Part shown: piece by piece, positions 17,861 to 26,855 of the stretch | Layout: every line of letters begins with the position of its first letter | Numbering within the stretch: the stretch's first letter is position 1 | Source: Deltaproteobacteria bacterium | GTDB taxonomy: Bacteria; Myxococcota; SpSt-1050 | NCBI GenBank assembly: GCA_026416535.1 | Contig: JAOAFA010000001.1 | Location: forward strand, 1-35,664 | DNA length: 35,664 nt | Reading direction: 5' to 3' | Notes under the pieces: generated by a model | Told to the model about the DNA's origin: nothing | Database searches by the model: none | Seen by the model: the letters and a program-made list of their open reading frames with translations, nothing else | Made by a program: the position numbers and the translations under genes

Positions 17861-19628
17861 GTTTTACCTCCTCAATAAATCTTATTCCAGCCTCCAATAG
17901 TTGTTTTTCTTCAGGTACAGATGGGGCATCTGTCATAAGGCATGCCCCTGACGTAGTCTTAGGAAACGCAATAACATCCCTTATTGATTCAGCACCACTC
18001 ATCAACATAATAAGCCTGTCAAACCCGAGAGCAATTCCCCCATGTGGTGGCACACCGTATTTAAAGGCCTCAATTAAAAAACCAAATTTCGAATTTATCT
18101 CTGTCTCACTCAGACCCAACACCTTAAATACTCGCTTTTGCAACTCTGCTGAATGTATACGAATTGAACCACCCCCGATCTCAAACCCATTGAGTGTTAT
18201 ATCATACGCATTCGCCCTGACATTAAGCGGTTCGCTTTCAAGAAAGCCGATATCTTCTTCTTTGGGTGAAGTAAATGGATGGTGACAGGCCACAAGCCTT
18301 TTATCCTCCTCTGAGAATTCAAACATTGGGAAATCATAAATCCACACAAATTTGTACTCATCCCTCTTTTTAAGTCCAAATTTTTCTGCAATTGCGTTTC
18401 TGACAAAAGACAAGACATTATTAACTAATTTACTATCCCCAAATTGAACGAACACAACAGAACCCTTTTCAATATTTGCTTTTGAAATAATCTCTTTTTT
18501 AACCTCTTCCGGAATCTCTTTTGTCCAGCTAGCTAGTGTCCAATCTACTTCTGAATCAACTCTAAAACGTGCAAGCCCTTTCGCCCCCAGAGACTTAATC
18601 TCATTTTCAAGTCTCTCAATCTCTGCCCTTGTCAAGTTCATGTTTGATCCTATCGGCAATATTTTGATAATTCCCCCCTCTCTTATTGCCTCGTCAAACA
18701 TCTTAATCTTCCCTGTCATCTTCCTGATAATCTCTGTTATATCACACATTTTTAAACCAAATCTCAAATCAGGTTTATCACTCCCATACTTATCTATGGC
18801 CTCCTTATAAGAAATCCTGACAAATTCTTTTATCTCATAATTTACACAACTCCTAAAAATGTGTCTCAGGAGATCCTCTGTCAATTCCATCACATCATCC
18901 TGATTTACAAAACTCATCTCAATGTCAATCTGGGTAAATTCTGGTTGTCTATCAAGTCTGAGGTCCTCATCTCTAAAGCATCTCACTATCTGAAAGTATT
19001 TATCCATACCTGAGACCATGAGGAGCTGTTTAAACAACTGGGGAGACTGCGGGAGTGCATAGACCTTACCTTTATTAAGCCTTGAAGGGACTAAAAAATC
19101 TCGTGCCCCCTCTGGGGTACTCTTTGTCAAAAATGGAGTCTCTACTTCTACAAAATTATTCTCATTAAGAAATCTTCTTGTCTCAAAAGCGGCCTTGTGT
19201 CTAAGCATGAGTTTGTCTCTAATACTCTCTCTCCTTATGTCCAAATATCTGTACTTTAATCTGAGTTCTTCTGTAGCCCTAACATCGTTTTGAATGACAA
19301 ATGGGGTAGGTTCTGCAATAGAGTATATATTTATCTCATCTGCAACAACCTCGATCTCCCCTGTTAAAATCCTCTTGTTTGGATTCCCCTCTCTTTTTCT
19401 CACAAGACCTTTTATAGACACAACGGATTCATTCCTAAGTTCTTTAGCCTTTCTAACAAGTTCTTCCTTCTCCACGACGATCTGAGTAATGCCATATCGG
19501 TCTCTTAGATCTATGAATATGATTTTACCAATATTACGTATTGAATCAATCCACCCATTCAGAACAACACTATTATTAACATCTGAAATTCTCAATTCCC
19601 CACAATTATGTGTTCTTCGAAACACCAT
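17853..19628 (-). CDS. aspS: Aspartyl-tRNA synthetase, bacterial type
   Basis: Class II synthetase that charges tRNA with aspartate, 591 residues, normal for the bacterial form with the GAD insertion. The ATG at 19628 has GGAGG 8 nt upstream (19637-19641); longer in-frame extensions are not conserved. An N-terminal OB-fold anticodon-binding domain (RRTHNCGELR, NGWIDSIRNIGKIIFIDLRD) is followed by the catalytic core. FRDEDLRLDRQPEFTQIDIE is motif 2 with the ATP-binding Arg, and GGIALGFDRLIMLM near the C-terminus is motif 3. The position that is His31 in the non-discriminating Pseudomonas enzyme is Ile here, by my alignment. That argues weakly for a discriminating enzyme. It sits 4 bp after pncC. 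Confidence 0.97.
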   Translation of the reverse strand: MVFRRTHNCGELRISDVNNSVVLNGWIDSIRNIGKIIFIDLRDRYGITQIVVEKEELVRKAKELRNESVVSIKGLVRKREGNPNKRILTGEIEVVADEINIYSIAEPTPFVIQNDVRATEELRLKYRYLDIRRESIRDKLMLRHKAAFETRRFLNENNFVEVETPFLTKSTPEGARDFLVPSRLNKGKVYALPQSPQLFKQLLMVSGMDKYFQIVRCFRDEDLRLDRQPEFTQIDIEMSFVNQDDVMELTEDLLRHIFRSCVNYEIKEFVRISYKEAIDKYGSDKPDLRFGLKMCDITEIIRKMTGKIKMFDEAIREGGIIKILPIGSNMNLTRAEIERLENEIKSLGAKGLARFRVDSEVDWTLASWTKEIPEEVKKEIISKANIEKGSVVFVQFGDSKLVNNVLSFVRNAIAEKFGLKKRDEYKFVWIYDFPMFEFSEEDKRLVACHHPFTSPKEEDIGFLESEPLNVRANAYDITLNGFEIGGGSIRIHSAELQKRVFKVLGLSETEINSKFGFLIEAFKYGVPPHGGIALGFDRLIMLMSGAESIRDVIAFPKTTSGACLMTDAPSVPEEKQLLEAGIRFIEEVKHE

Positions 19629-19632
19629 AAGA

Positions 19633-20106
19633 CTATCCTCCAATCTTTCTGATAATCTCACTCACAATAAATCTAACACTCTTCTCTCTTATATCATTCC
19701 TATTACCCTTAAACCACTTTTTGTAACTGTAAAGCTCCCCTTTTACTACTAATCCAAAAAAAACTGTTCCAACTGGCCTTTTTTTACTTCCGCCACCAGG
19801 TCCTGCAATGCCAGTGATAGAAACGGCTATGTCAGTATTTGCAAGTTTTTTCAACCCCATAACCATCTCAGTGGCCGTATCCTCAGAGACTGCCCCACAC
19901 TTCCTAAGAGTCGACTTTTTCACCTTTAACAGTTTTATCTTTGACTCATTTGAATATGCCACGATTCCCATTTTAAAATAAACCGACGAACCTGGTACAT
20001 CCGTAAGGTACTTAGCCAACAATCCACCTGTACATGACTCCGCTGTTGAGATGGTGAGTCTCTTATTTTTCAGTATATTGGCAAGCCTAAGGTAAAAAAG
20101 GTACAT
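19633..20106 (-). CDS. pncC: Nicotinamide-nucleotide amidohydrolase (CinA C-terminal family)
   Basis: Deamidates nicotinamide mononucleotide to nicotinic acid mononucleotide in NAD salvage. The protein has 157 residues, the size of stand-alone CinA C-terminal domains; the N-terminal MoaB-like domain of full CinA is absent. Diagnostic motifs are STAESCTGGLLA (20-31) with the catalytic-site Ser, YSNESKIKLL with the conserved Lys, GAVSEDTATEMV, and SITGIAGPGGGSKKRPVGTV. No Shine-Dalgarno sequence is evident before the ATG at 20106. It is the first gene of the pncC-aspS-M29 operon, separated from aspS by 4 bp. Confidence 0.93.
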   Translation of the reverse strand: MYLFYLRLANILKNKRLTISTAESCTGGLLAKYLTDVPGSSVYFKMGIVAYSNESKIKLLKVKKSTLRKCGAVSEDTATEMVMGLKKLANTDIAVSITGIAGPGGGSKKRPVGTVFFGLVVKGELYSYKKWFKGNRNDIREKSVRFIVSEIIRKIGG

Positions 20107-20186
20107 AACAAAGCACTTTTACACTACAAAAAAATAAAAAGGAACAAAAATCTTAGAGCAAGAGCCTTTTGTCTCGTTTTAAAATA

Positions 20187-20215
20187 TATATAAAGGATCA
20201 CACAGAACTTTTCAA
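20187..20215 (-). promoter_or_regulatory. Putative promoter of the pncC-aspS operon
   Basis: On the minus strand TTGAAA (20210-20215), a 17 bp spacer and TATATA (20187-20192) precede pncC. The transcript would start near 20180, with a leader of about 74 nt. The fit is good at both boxes. Confidence 0.5.
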
Positions 20216-20439
20216 AAAAATTCTTACCTTTCACAAGTGAAATTTACTTCAACTTTACTCAGTCACTTAACCCTCATTAAACATCAACATTAGACTATCT
20301 TTTTTTCGACACTAAAATAACTCTCTTATGCTGCTATACACAACATAACCTTAAGTTAAAGAGGTAAAACCAGATAGAGTAAAAATATATTACTCGTCAT
20401 CTAGCTTTCAAATTTAATCAACAGTGCAGTTCTCTTCAA
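20216..20439. other. Divergent intergenic region, no gene seen
   Basis: AT-rich spacer between the pncC and beta-propeller promoters. No ORF with a ribosome site, RNA gene or terminator was recognised here. It marks the border between the housekeeping half and the radical SAM gene cluster. Confidence 0.55.
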
Positions 20440-20468
20440 TTGACTGAATAAACATAATAAGATATTAT
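20440..20468 (+). promoter_or_regulatory. Strong promoter of the beta-propeller gene, near-leaderless
   Basis: TTGACT (20440-20445), a 17 bp spacer and TATTAT (20463-20468), each one base from consensus. The ATG at 20480 is only 11 nt after the -10 box, so the leader would be about 0-6 nt. No Shine-Dalgarno sequence is present. Confidence 0.65.
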
Positions 20469-20479
20469 CTAAGATTCTT

Positions 20480-21379
20480 ATGATTCACAAAAGTAAAAAA
20501 AATAGATATCTTTTAACAGCAAATAGTGGGTCAGACAGTATCTCTGTTATAGACTTAAAAAATTTTAACGTTGTAAACAACATTAAGTGTGGAGAATACC
20601 CAATGATGTTGGAAACAACCCCGAATAGAAAATATCTCTTTATAACAAACAGAGATAGTTGTGATGTCTATGTATTCGAACTGCCTCAAATAAGATTCCT
20701 AAAAAGGATAAAGGTCCAAAGTGGTACAGCCGGAATTGCCTCTACACCAGATGGAAAGAGACTATATGTAGCAAATGAATACTCTCATACAATTAGTATA
20801 ATTGATATTAACAACTTAAGATTAGAAATGACCTTAAAAATAGGGCACGGTCCCTGTGTGGTGGTCTCTTCAAGATCTGGAAAATTCATAGCTGTTACTT
20901 GTGAAGAATCACACAATATTTCTATAATAAATAATAGCGACCTTAGCGTATCCCATTCCATCAATATCTGTGAAGGACCTCTTGGATTAACAATTACACC
21001 AGATGACAAGGAATTATACACTGCAGACTTTTTATCAAATAGAATTGCTTGTATAGATACTGAAAATCTCAAGATAAAAAATTATTTAGAGGTCGGTACC
21101 GTTCACATCGGAATCAAATGCTCTCTGGATGGAAGATATCTCTTTGTCTCAAATTCTGATAGTGACTATATATCAGTAGTTGATGTAAGAAATCAGAAGG
21201 AGATCAAAACTATAAAATGTCAAGATAGTCCTTCGGAATTTGCTATCTCGGATGCAGGAGATACTCTTGCGGTAACAAATAGAGCTTCTGGGACAGTATC
21301 TCTCATAGACATAAAGAGATTAAAGAAATTTAAAGACATTAAAGTAGGAACCAACCCCCTAGGTATAATATTCCTGTAG
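20480..21379 (+). CDS. Cytoplasmic seven-bladed YVTN/YncE-type beta-propeller
   Basis: Protein of 299 residues made almost entirely of seven repeats of about 41-42 residues with the YVTN pattern. Examples are YLLTANSGSDSISVIDLKN, RLYVANEYSHTISIIDINN, YLFVSNSDSDYISVVDVRN and TLAVTNRASGTVSLIDIKR. Seven units make a closed propeller with nothing left over. There is no signal peptide, whereas many YncE-like proteins are exported, so this one should stay in the cytoplasm. Several blades have a Cys in the same loop (IKCGEYP, ICEGP, IKCQDSP). It is the first plus-strand gene of the radical SAM cluster, 40 bp before the next gene, and has its own strong promoter. It could be a scaffold, a sensor or a substrate of the neighbouring enzymes; none of these is shown by sequence. 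Confidence 0.88.
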   Translation: MIHKSKKNRYLLTANSGSDSISVIDLKNFNVVNNIKCGEYPMMLETTPNRKYLFITNRDSCDVYVFELPQIRFLKRIKVQSGTAGIASTPDGKRLYVANEYSHTISIIDINNLRLEMTLKIGHGPCVVVSSRSGKFIAVTCEESHNISIINNSDLSVSHSINICEGPLGLTITPDDKELYTADFLSNRIACIDTENLKIKNYLEVGTVHIGIKCSLDGRYLFVSNSDSDYISVVDVRNQKEIKTIKCQDSPSEFAISDAGDTLAVTNRASGTVSLIDIKRLKKFKDIKVGTNPLGIIFL

Positions 21380-21383
21380 CCTG

Positions 21384-21412
21384 TTGATAATACAATGAAT
21401 ATGTGATAAAAA
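21384..21412 (+). promoter_or_regulatory. Possible internal promoter of the radical SAM operon
   Basis: TTGATA (21384-21389), a 17 bp spacer and TAAAAA (21407-21412) lie in the 40 bp gap before the ATG at 21420, which is 7 nt after the -10 box. As before, no Shine-Dalgarno sequence is seen. The weak -10 box and AT-richness limit confidence. Confidence 0.33.
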
Positions 21413-21419
21413 TTATAAC

Positions 21420-23195
21420 ATGAGCTTCTCCATACCCATCGAAGGTAAACTAATAAATGTAACCAATAAATGCAATCTACGTTGTAGTTTCTGCACCATA
21501 AAATCAAAAGAGGAACCTAAATTAGACCAGATTCTGCACACAATAGAAGGGATCAAACCAAATTCAAATATTATATTGGGTGGAGGAGAAGCACTCATAA
21601 GAAAGGATATTTTTACAATTTTAAATATTCTTTACCAAAAGAATGTACATATAGCTATAATAACTAATGGGAGAATATTTGTTTACGACGAATTAGTTAA
21701 GAAGGTCATAAGATATTCTGACACTTTTATTTATAGCCCTTTTCTAACTAATAAAGGGTTATACTCAAGATTTACAGGTGTAAAGGAAGCATTTGCACAA
21801 AGCCTTAATGGTCTTAAAAATCTACTCAGGATTAAGAATAGTAATGTGGAGTTGCGATTTCCTCTTAATCAACTGACTATTACTCACTTATCTAGATTGG
21901 AAAATACACTAAAAACTCTCACCAATAACCAGATTTATATAGTCTTTACCCTCTCTGGTTTTCTTTCAAATGAGAATCATCGAATATTCAGTAAAATACT
22001 GATAAGCCCTAAGCTATTCGATAAGGTTAAAATATATTCTAAAATTTTCTTTGAAGATATCCCTTATTGTATTCATGAGAAGGAGACACACATCCATAGC
22101 CATAGATTTCAATATCTAGATAAAGTCGATACCACCTGCCCATTGATTATTAAAAATACAAAATACAAAAAGTTACTAATATGCACTGAATGTATTCATG
22201 ACAATTTATGTAAGGGCCTAGTATGCACTTTGGATAGCCAACAAGTGACTCACTACATCAAACCTATCAAGGGTGTCAAAAGTAATTCGTTTGACTACAT
22301 TAGACTAGACAAAGAAATAGATATTAATAAACCTACTAAAAATTGCGAAATTTACCTACGTTATCCATTCGACAATCCAAATAGATATTTATTTTTGAAT
22401 ACTAAAGGCAGGACGTACCTGTATTATACTGATACTAATAGCTTTTCCGACGATGACATTAAGAGGACGAAGATAGAAAGGCAGCAGTTATATATTGATA
22501 TAAGCAAAAAGACTGCTCTCGATGACTTTCGTAGAGATATTAAACAATTAAAGCTGGATACCTTTTGTGAAACGTGTTCAAATATCGATAGGTGTGCTGC
22601 ATTTTTTTCTGTTTCTAATGATTTACCCTTTGCAAGGGAGGAGAGATGGCTCAAGGAGGAGATAAAAAGGTTAAAGGGGAAGGTCCTTGACGTAGGTTGT
22701 GGAGACATGAGATTTTATAAAGATCTAATTAACAAATTGTTGTCTGAAAAAAAAATAGAATATTTCGGCATTGATATAGAACAAAATTCCCTCAATGAAC
22801 TAAAAAAAGAGATTCCATATGCAATAACAATAAAATCAGCTATTGAGGAATTTTCATTTGAGGATGAATACTTTGACTACATTTTTCTACTCAGATCTTT
22901 AAATCACTTCTATGATGTACATAAGGCATTCAATAATATCTCAAGATTGGTTAGAAACTATGGTATGATAATTATTGCTGAGTGTGTACCATTTGCGTTG
23001 TTAAGGGATCCCAAGAAAATAGAATTAGTTAGAGATTCATCGAGACCCCTATTTGAACACTACAGGAACTGGAGTTCTGAGGAGTTTATTCAATTTATAA
23101 GACAAAATAAATACCCCTTTAAACTCGACACGCACAAGCCCGTTCAAAAGGGGACGAGTAATCAATGGATTATAAAGCTTATGAAGATCAAATAA
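21420..23195 (+). CDS. Radical SAM enzyme fused to a SAM-dependent methyltransferase
   Basis: Two-enzyme fusion of 591 residues. The N-terminal radical SAM domain (about 8-240) has CNLRCSFC (Cys18, Cys22, Cys25), GGGEAL (54-59) in place of the usual GGEPL, and AIITNGR. Two further cysteine groups follow: IPYC plus CTECIHDNLCKGL near 215-265, and CETCSNIDRC (383-392). These may hold auxiliary Fe-S clusters, as in SPASM/twitch proteins. From residue 420 a class I (type 11) methyltransferase begins: VLDVGCG is the SAM loop, YFGIDIEQNSL the acidic strand, and FDYIFLLRSLNHF motif IV. The protein therefore probably performs a radical step and an ordinary methyl transfer on one substrate. The substrate is unknown. 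It is followed 1 bp later by the next radical SAM gene. Confidence 0.88.
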   Translation: MSFSIPIEGKLINVTNKCNLRCSFCTIKSKEEPKLDQILHTIEGIKPNSNIILGGGEALIRKDIFTILNILYQKNVHIAIITNGRIFVYDELVKKVIRYSDTFIYSPFLTNKGLYSRFTGVKEAFAQSLNGLKNLLRIKNSNVELRFPLNQLTITHLSRLENTLKTLTNNQIYIVFTLSGFLSNENHRIFSKILISPKLFDKVKIYSKIFFEDIPYCIHEKETHIHSHRFQYLDKVDTTCPLIIKNTKYKKLLICTECIHDNLCKGLVCTLDSQQVTHYIKPIKGVKSNSFDYIRLDKEIDINKPTKNCEIYLRYPFDNPNRYLFLNTKGRTYLYYTDTNSFSDDDIKRTKIERQQLYIDISKKTALDDFRRDIKQLKLDTFCETCSNIDRCAAFFSVSNDLPFAREERWLKEEIKRLKGKVLDVGCGDMRFYKDLINKLLSEKKIEYFGIDIEQNSLNELKKEIPYAITIKSAIEEFSFEDEYFDYIFLLRSLNHFYDVHKAFNNISRLVRNYGMIIIAECVPFALLRDPKKIELVRDSSRPLFEHYRNWSSEEFIQFIRQNKYPFKLDTHKPVQKGTSNQWIIKLMKIK

Positions 23196-23196
23196 T

Positions 23197-25467
23197 ATGA
23201 GAATAACCTTTATAAACCCTCCGATTAAATTAGGAAAAACGTATGCACATTATCCTCTCTTCTCTAACCTCGGAATGCTTCAGAATGCGGCCCTTCTTGA
23301 AAAGGCTGGTCTTAGCGTTTGCATTGTAGATGCCTTTTTTATAACTGAGAATATTAACTTTAGACCAATAGACAATGATCTTTTTCATTTGGGTGCAGAG
23401 CTCCATTATCTTGAAAAACTAATAAAAAATAATAACTCCGAGATCTTCATAATACCAATAACTATGTTTTCTGATGTAACAAAGTTACAAGAGACCTACA
23501 TAATAGAAATATGTGATATCATTAAAAGATTACATAGAGATTCTATATTGATTGCCGCTGATTGCTACATTTGTGGAATGAACTACTTTGCGTATGATTC
23601 GGCACTGCTTTTGAGATCCATAAAATCTATTGATGTCAATCTAAAAGGCGAGACAGACATAACCCTTTTGAACACTGTCATTCATATAAAAAAATACGGC
23701 ACATACGATCTACCTTACGGCACGTACAGACACAAAGGAGAGATCATTCAAAAAGATGACATAAACTATTATCCTACAAATCTCAATACTTTACCATACC
23801 CCGCCTTTCATCTTCTTGAAATGAATAAATACTTCAACATACTAGGAGAAGCAACCAGATTAGACCTAATTCACGAATATCATGCACCGGAGAGATTTTT
23901 ACCACTTATGACCAGTCGTGGGTGTTTATATTCATGCAACTTTTGCACACAACAGGTCCTTAAAATGCCATATAGATATTATTCCAATGAATACCTAATA
24001 AAAGAGATTAGATATTTCAAAAACAAGTACAAAGTAGATAGATTCTTATTTCTTGATAACAATATTAATGCTGAGAGCAAGAGGTTTGATGAGCTTGTTA
24101 CATTTCTATCAAACAACAATATTTCATGGGATGCTGTAAATGGTTTCAGAGCCGATAAGCTCAAAAGAGTTCATATAAAAAAAATAAAGGCTGCTGGGAA
24201 CAAAAAGCTTACCATATCCGCAGAGTCTGGGGATCCTGAACTCTTGAACAATGTAATTACAAAAAACTTAAAACTTCAAGCTGTCATAAACGTCGCTAAA
24301 TGGACAAATGAACTAAAATTTCCGTCCCAAATCCATTATATAATAGGTATGCCAGGCGAAAATATAGAAAAGATGAATAAAACTCTGGAGTTCGCAGAGA
24401 TGCTATTCGAAAAATACAAGGCTTGGCCATTGCTTCAACATGCCATACCTTTTAGAAATACCAGTCTCTACAATCTCTGTAAAACAAACAATTACTTCGC
24501 TAAAGACCCAGATAAAACACCAACACATATTCTTGAAACACACCCAATTATAAGGACAACAGAGTTTTCTGAAAGGGACGTACTAACAATTAAAAAGCAT
24601 TTTATTAATAAATTTAAGTTCTACGAAACTACCTCCTACATTATTACCAACAATTCATGTAACAATAACTGTCTACATTGCGAAATATCTGATAGATTAA
24701 ATAAAAAAAGCATTAGTAAAAGAAAAATAAAATGCCAGATTCAAACAGCAAATAAAAACGGCCAAAAGAATCTAATAATAATTGGAGGAGAACCTACAAT
24801 CAATAATGAAAACCTCTTCTTTGCACTGAAAGAGGCAAAAAGGCTTGGTTTTCAGAATATAGTCCTTACTACTAACGGTAGGATGTTGGCTTACAGAGAG
24901 TTTACTAGAGAGATCTTGAGATTAGGTATAAATCAGATCTCAATCTCTATAAACTCAATGGATTCTAAGACACATGATCACATTACTTCGGTAAATGGCT
25001 CATTCACTCAAACCATTAGTGGAATACAAAACCTTCTCTATTTAAACTTCAAAAACATCAATATAAATATAAGAGTAACATCTATAAATCAAAATCACAT
25101 TGAAGAGATAATCAAAATACTTAGCAGCTCCAACATACACAATTTCTACATCAGGATTGCACTACCCCTTGGAAAATTAGCCCAAAATCCATCGCTACTA
25201 CCTGATTTAAAATCTTTATCATCCACGATAAACCGAATATTAGAAAAATACAGGGATGATCTAAATATACAGATTAAAGGTTTACCATATTGTTTAATTC
25301 CTGAAAGATTTTTAAATAACCTAAAGTTCTTCCCCTTATTGTACGCCAATGAATATAGAAGGCTCAAAGTCAAGATCCCAAAATGTATAAGTTGTGTACA
25401 CTATATTTCATGTCTAGGATTTTTTAGGCCAGAATTCAGCAAATACTACAATCAAGAGATTCAATGA
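23197..25467 (+). CDS. Tandem fusion: B12-binding radical SAM plus second radical SAM domain
   Basis: Protein of 756 residues with three parts. A cobalamin-binding-like domain (about 1-165) begins MRITFINPP and has KGETDITLL where GEGE is usual, but the typical GGP strand end is replaced by ADCYICG (121-127). The first radical SAM domain has CLYSCNFC (Cys243, Cys247, Cys250), followed by FLFLDNN and SAESGDPELL. The second radical SAM domain has CNNNCLHC (Cys488, Cys492, Cys495), GGEPT (530-534), the segment PYCLIPE, and a C-terminal KCISCVHYISCLG (729-741) likely to bind another Fe-S cluster. The second half resembles the separate radical SAM protein at 32919-34160. Reaction unknown; B12-radical SAM proteins are often methyltransferases at unactivated carbon or phosphorus. 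The stop overlaps the next start by 4 bp. Confidence 0.88.
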   Translation: MRITFINPPIKLGKTYAHYPLFSNLGMLQNAALLEKAGLSVCIVDAFFITENINFRPIDNDLFHLGAELHYLEKLIKNNNSEIFIIPITMFSDVTKLQETYIIEICDIIKRLHRDSILIAADCYICGMNYFAYDSALLLRSIKSIDVNLKGETDITLLNTVIHIKKYGTYDLPYGTYRHKGEIIQKDDINYYPTNLNTLPYPAFHLLEMNKYFNILGEATRLDLIHEYHAPERFLPLMTSRGCLYSCNFCTQQVLKMPYRYYSNEYLIKEIRYFKNKYKVDRFLFLDNNINAESKRFDELVTFLSNNNISWDAVNGFRADKLKRVHIKKIKAAGNKKLTISAESGDPELLNNVITKNLKLQAVINVAKWTNELKFPSQIHYIIGMPGENIEKMNKTLEFAEMLFEKYKAWPLLQHAIPFRNTSLYNLCKTNNYFAKDPDKTPTHILETHPIIRTTEFSERDVLTIKKHFINKFKFYETTSYIITNNSCNNNCLHCEISDRLNKKSISKRKIKCQIQTANKNGQKNLIIIGGEPTINNENLFFALKEAKRLGFQNIVLTTNGRMLAYREFTREILRLGINQISISINSMDSKTHDHITSVNGSFTQTISGIQNLLYLNFKNININIRVTSINQNHIEEIIKILSSSNIHNFYIRIALPLGKLAQNPSLLPDLKSLSSTINRILEKYRDDLNIQIKGLPYCLIPERFLNNLKFFPLLYANEYRRLKVKIPKCISCVHYISCLGFFRPEFSKYYNQEIQ

Positions 25468-26855
25468 AAACACTACTTTTACACATTCCGCAAATAAACA
25501 ATGGGAAAAGAGAAATAATGGTAATACCAATGGGACTATTCTCAATAGCAGATTATTTATATAAAAACGACATTGACGTTAGAATACTACATTATGGAAT
25601 ACAAAAAGAAATAGAGGAAAGCTTTGACCTCAATAGATTTATAAAATACAATAAATATAAATTAATCTGTCTTGATATACATTGGATAAAACAAGCTAAA
25701 CAAACAATAGAGTGCATTAAGTTCATTAAATCAAACTCCCCGGATATCATAATTGTCGTTGGTGGCATAAGTGCTTCATACTTTGCCGATGAGTTACTAA
25801 AAACAATACCAGAAATAGATTTCGTAATTAGGGGTGAAGGGGAATATCCATTGTTAAGATTAATTAAAGCGTTAGAGTCTAATAGACATTCATTTCAAAA
25901 CATACCTAATCTCTCCTATAGAATAGAAAAAAATATAAAACACAACAAAGTTACATTTTATACCGATGCCAAGTTTTATGAAGAGATAAGTCACTCCAAT
26001 TTTAAACTGTTAATTAATTATGACAAATATTTTAACAGGTTATTATATGCGGATTTTGACACATCAAAAAGATTCGGGATCCGAGATTCATACAAGAACG
26101 CATTTTTCTACAATCCTGGCAAGGGGTGTCCCTATAACTGCATTTACTGTGGTTCACATTTTTATAAAAAAAGTTACATTAAGCAAAAAAAAGGCTTTTA
26201 CTTTTTTAGTCTGAAAAAGGCCATCAGTGATATTTGTAATTCATATTCCTATAGGATAGATGTATTAAGGATCTCTTTTGATCCAGATCCTGAAAGAAGA
26301 TATTATATAAGGCTCTTCAATGAATTACCCAATTCTTTAAAGAAAAAAATAAGATTAATCTTCGATTGTTTTACATTACCCAGTGAAGCATTTGTAAAAT
26401 CAGTCACGAGTCACTTTAGAGATGATTCAACACTTATAATATCCATGGAGACCGGCAGTGACTATGTAAGAGGTAAAATTAATAGACCCTACTTCACAAA
26501 CCACGAATTGATACAGAGTCTAAAAAAAATTTTGAAATACCCCCTCAATATTCACATTTTCTTATCATTTGGCTTACCGTTTGAGAGAAGTGAGGATTTT
26601 AAAAAGACTCTCGAGATATTGAACACAATAACGAGATTAAAGAATATTGGAATAACAATATGTCCCATTATAGTTGATATAGGTTCCCAAATGTATGAAT
26701 TCCCTTCAAAATACAATGTATCAATTTTATACAACAAATTTTCTAATTGGGCATTAGAAGAGATTTCTGATGATAGAACTTACTATAAGACTACCTTCTT
26801 ATCCGAGGTAGATATATTAAACAGCATAAAGAGCCTACGCAATAGTTATGAATAA
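25464..26855 (+). CDS. B12-binding radical SAM protein
   Basis: Protein of 463 residues with the standard class B order. The N-terminal cobalamin-binding fold (about 1-140) has LICLDIHWIKQAKQ, VVGGISASYFADELL and FVIRGEGEYPLLRLI. The radical SAM core from about 215 has CPYNCIYC (Cys222, Cys226, Cys229) and SMETGSDYVRGK. The long basic segment after the cysteine motif (FYKKSYIKQKKG) is notable. No DxHxxG cobalt-ligand motif is visible in the B12 domain, as in many members of this class. Substrate unknown. It overlaps both neighbours (4 bp and 8 bp), so it is translated with them. Confidence 0.87.
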   Translation: MKTLLLHIPQINNGKREIMVIPMGLFSIADYLYKNDIDVRILHYGIQKEIEESFDLNRFIKYNKYKLICLDIHWIKQAKQTIECIKFIKSNSPDIIIVVGGISASYFADELLKTIPEIDFVIRGEGEYPLLRLIKALESNRHSFQNIPNLSYRIEKNIKHNKVTFYTDAKFYEEISHSNFKLLINYDKYFNRLLYADFDTSKRFGIRDSYKNAFFYNPGKGCPYNCIYCGSHFYKKSYIKQKKGFYFFSLKKAISDICNSYSYRIDVLRISFDPDPERRYYIRLFNELPNSLKKKIRLIFDCFTLPSEAFVKSVTSHFRDDSTLIISMETGSDYVRGKINRPYFTNHELIQSLKKILKYPLNIHIFLSFGLPFERSEDFKKTLEILNTITRLKNIGITICPIIVDIGSQMYEFPSKYNVSILYNKFSNWALEEISDDRTYYKTTFLSEVDILNSIKSLRNSYE

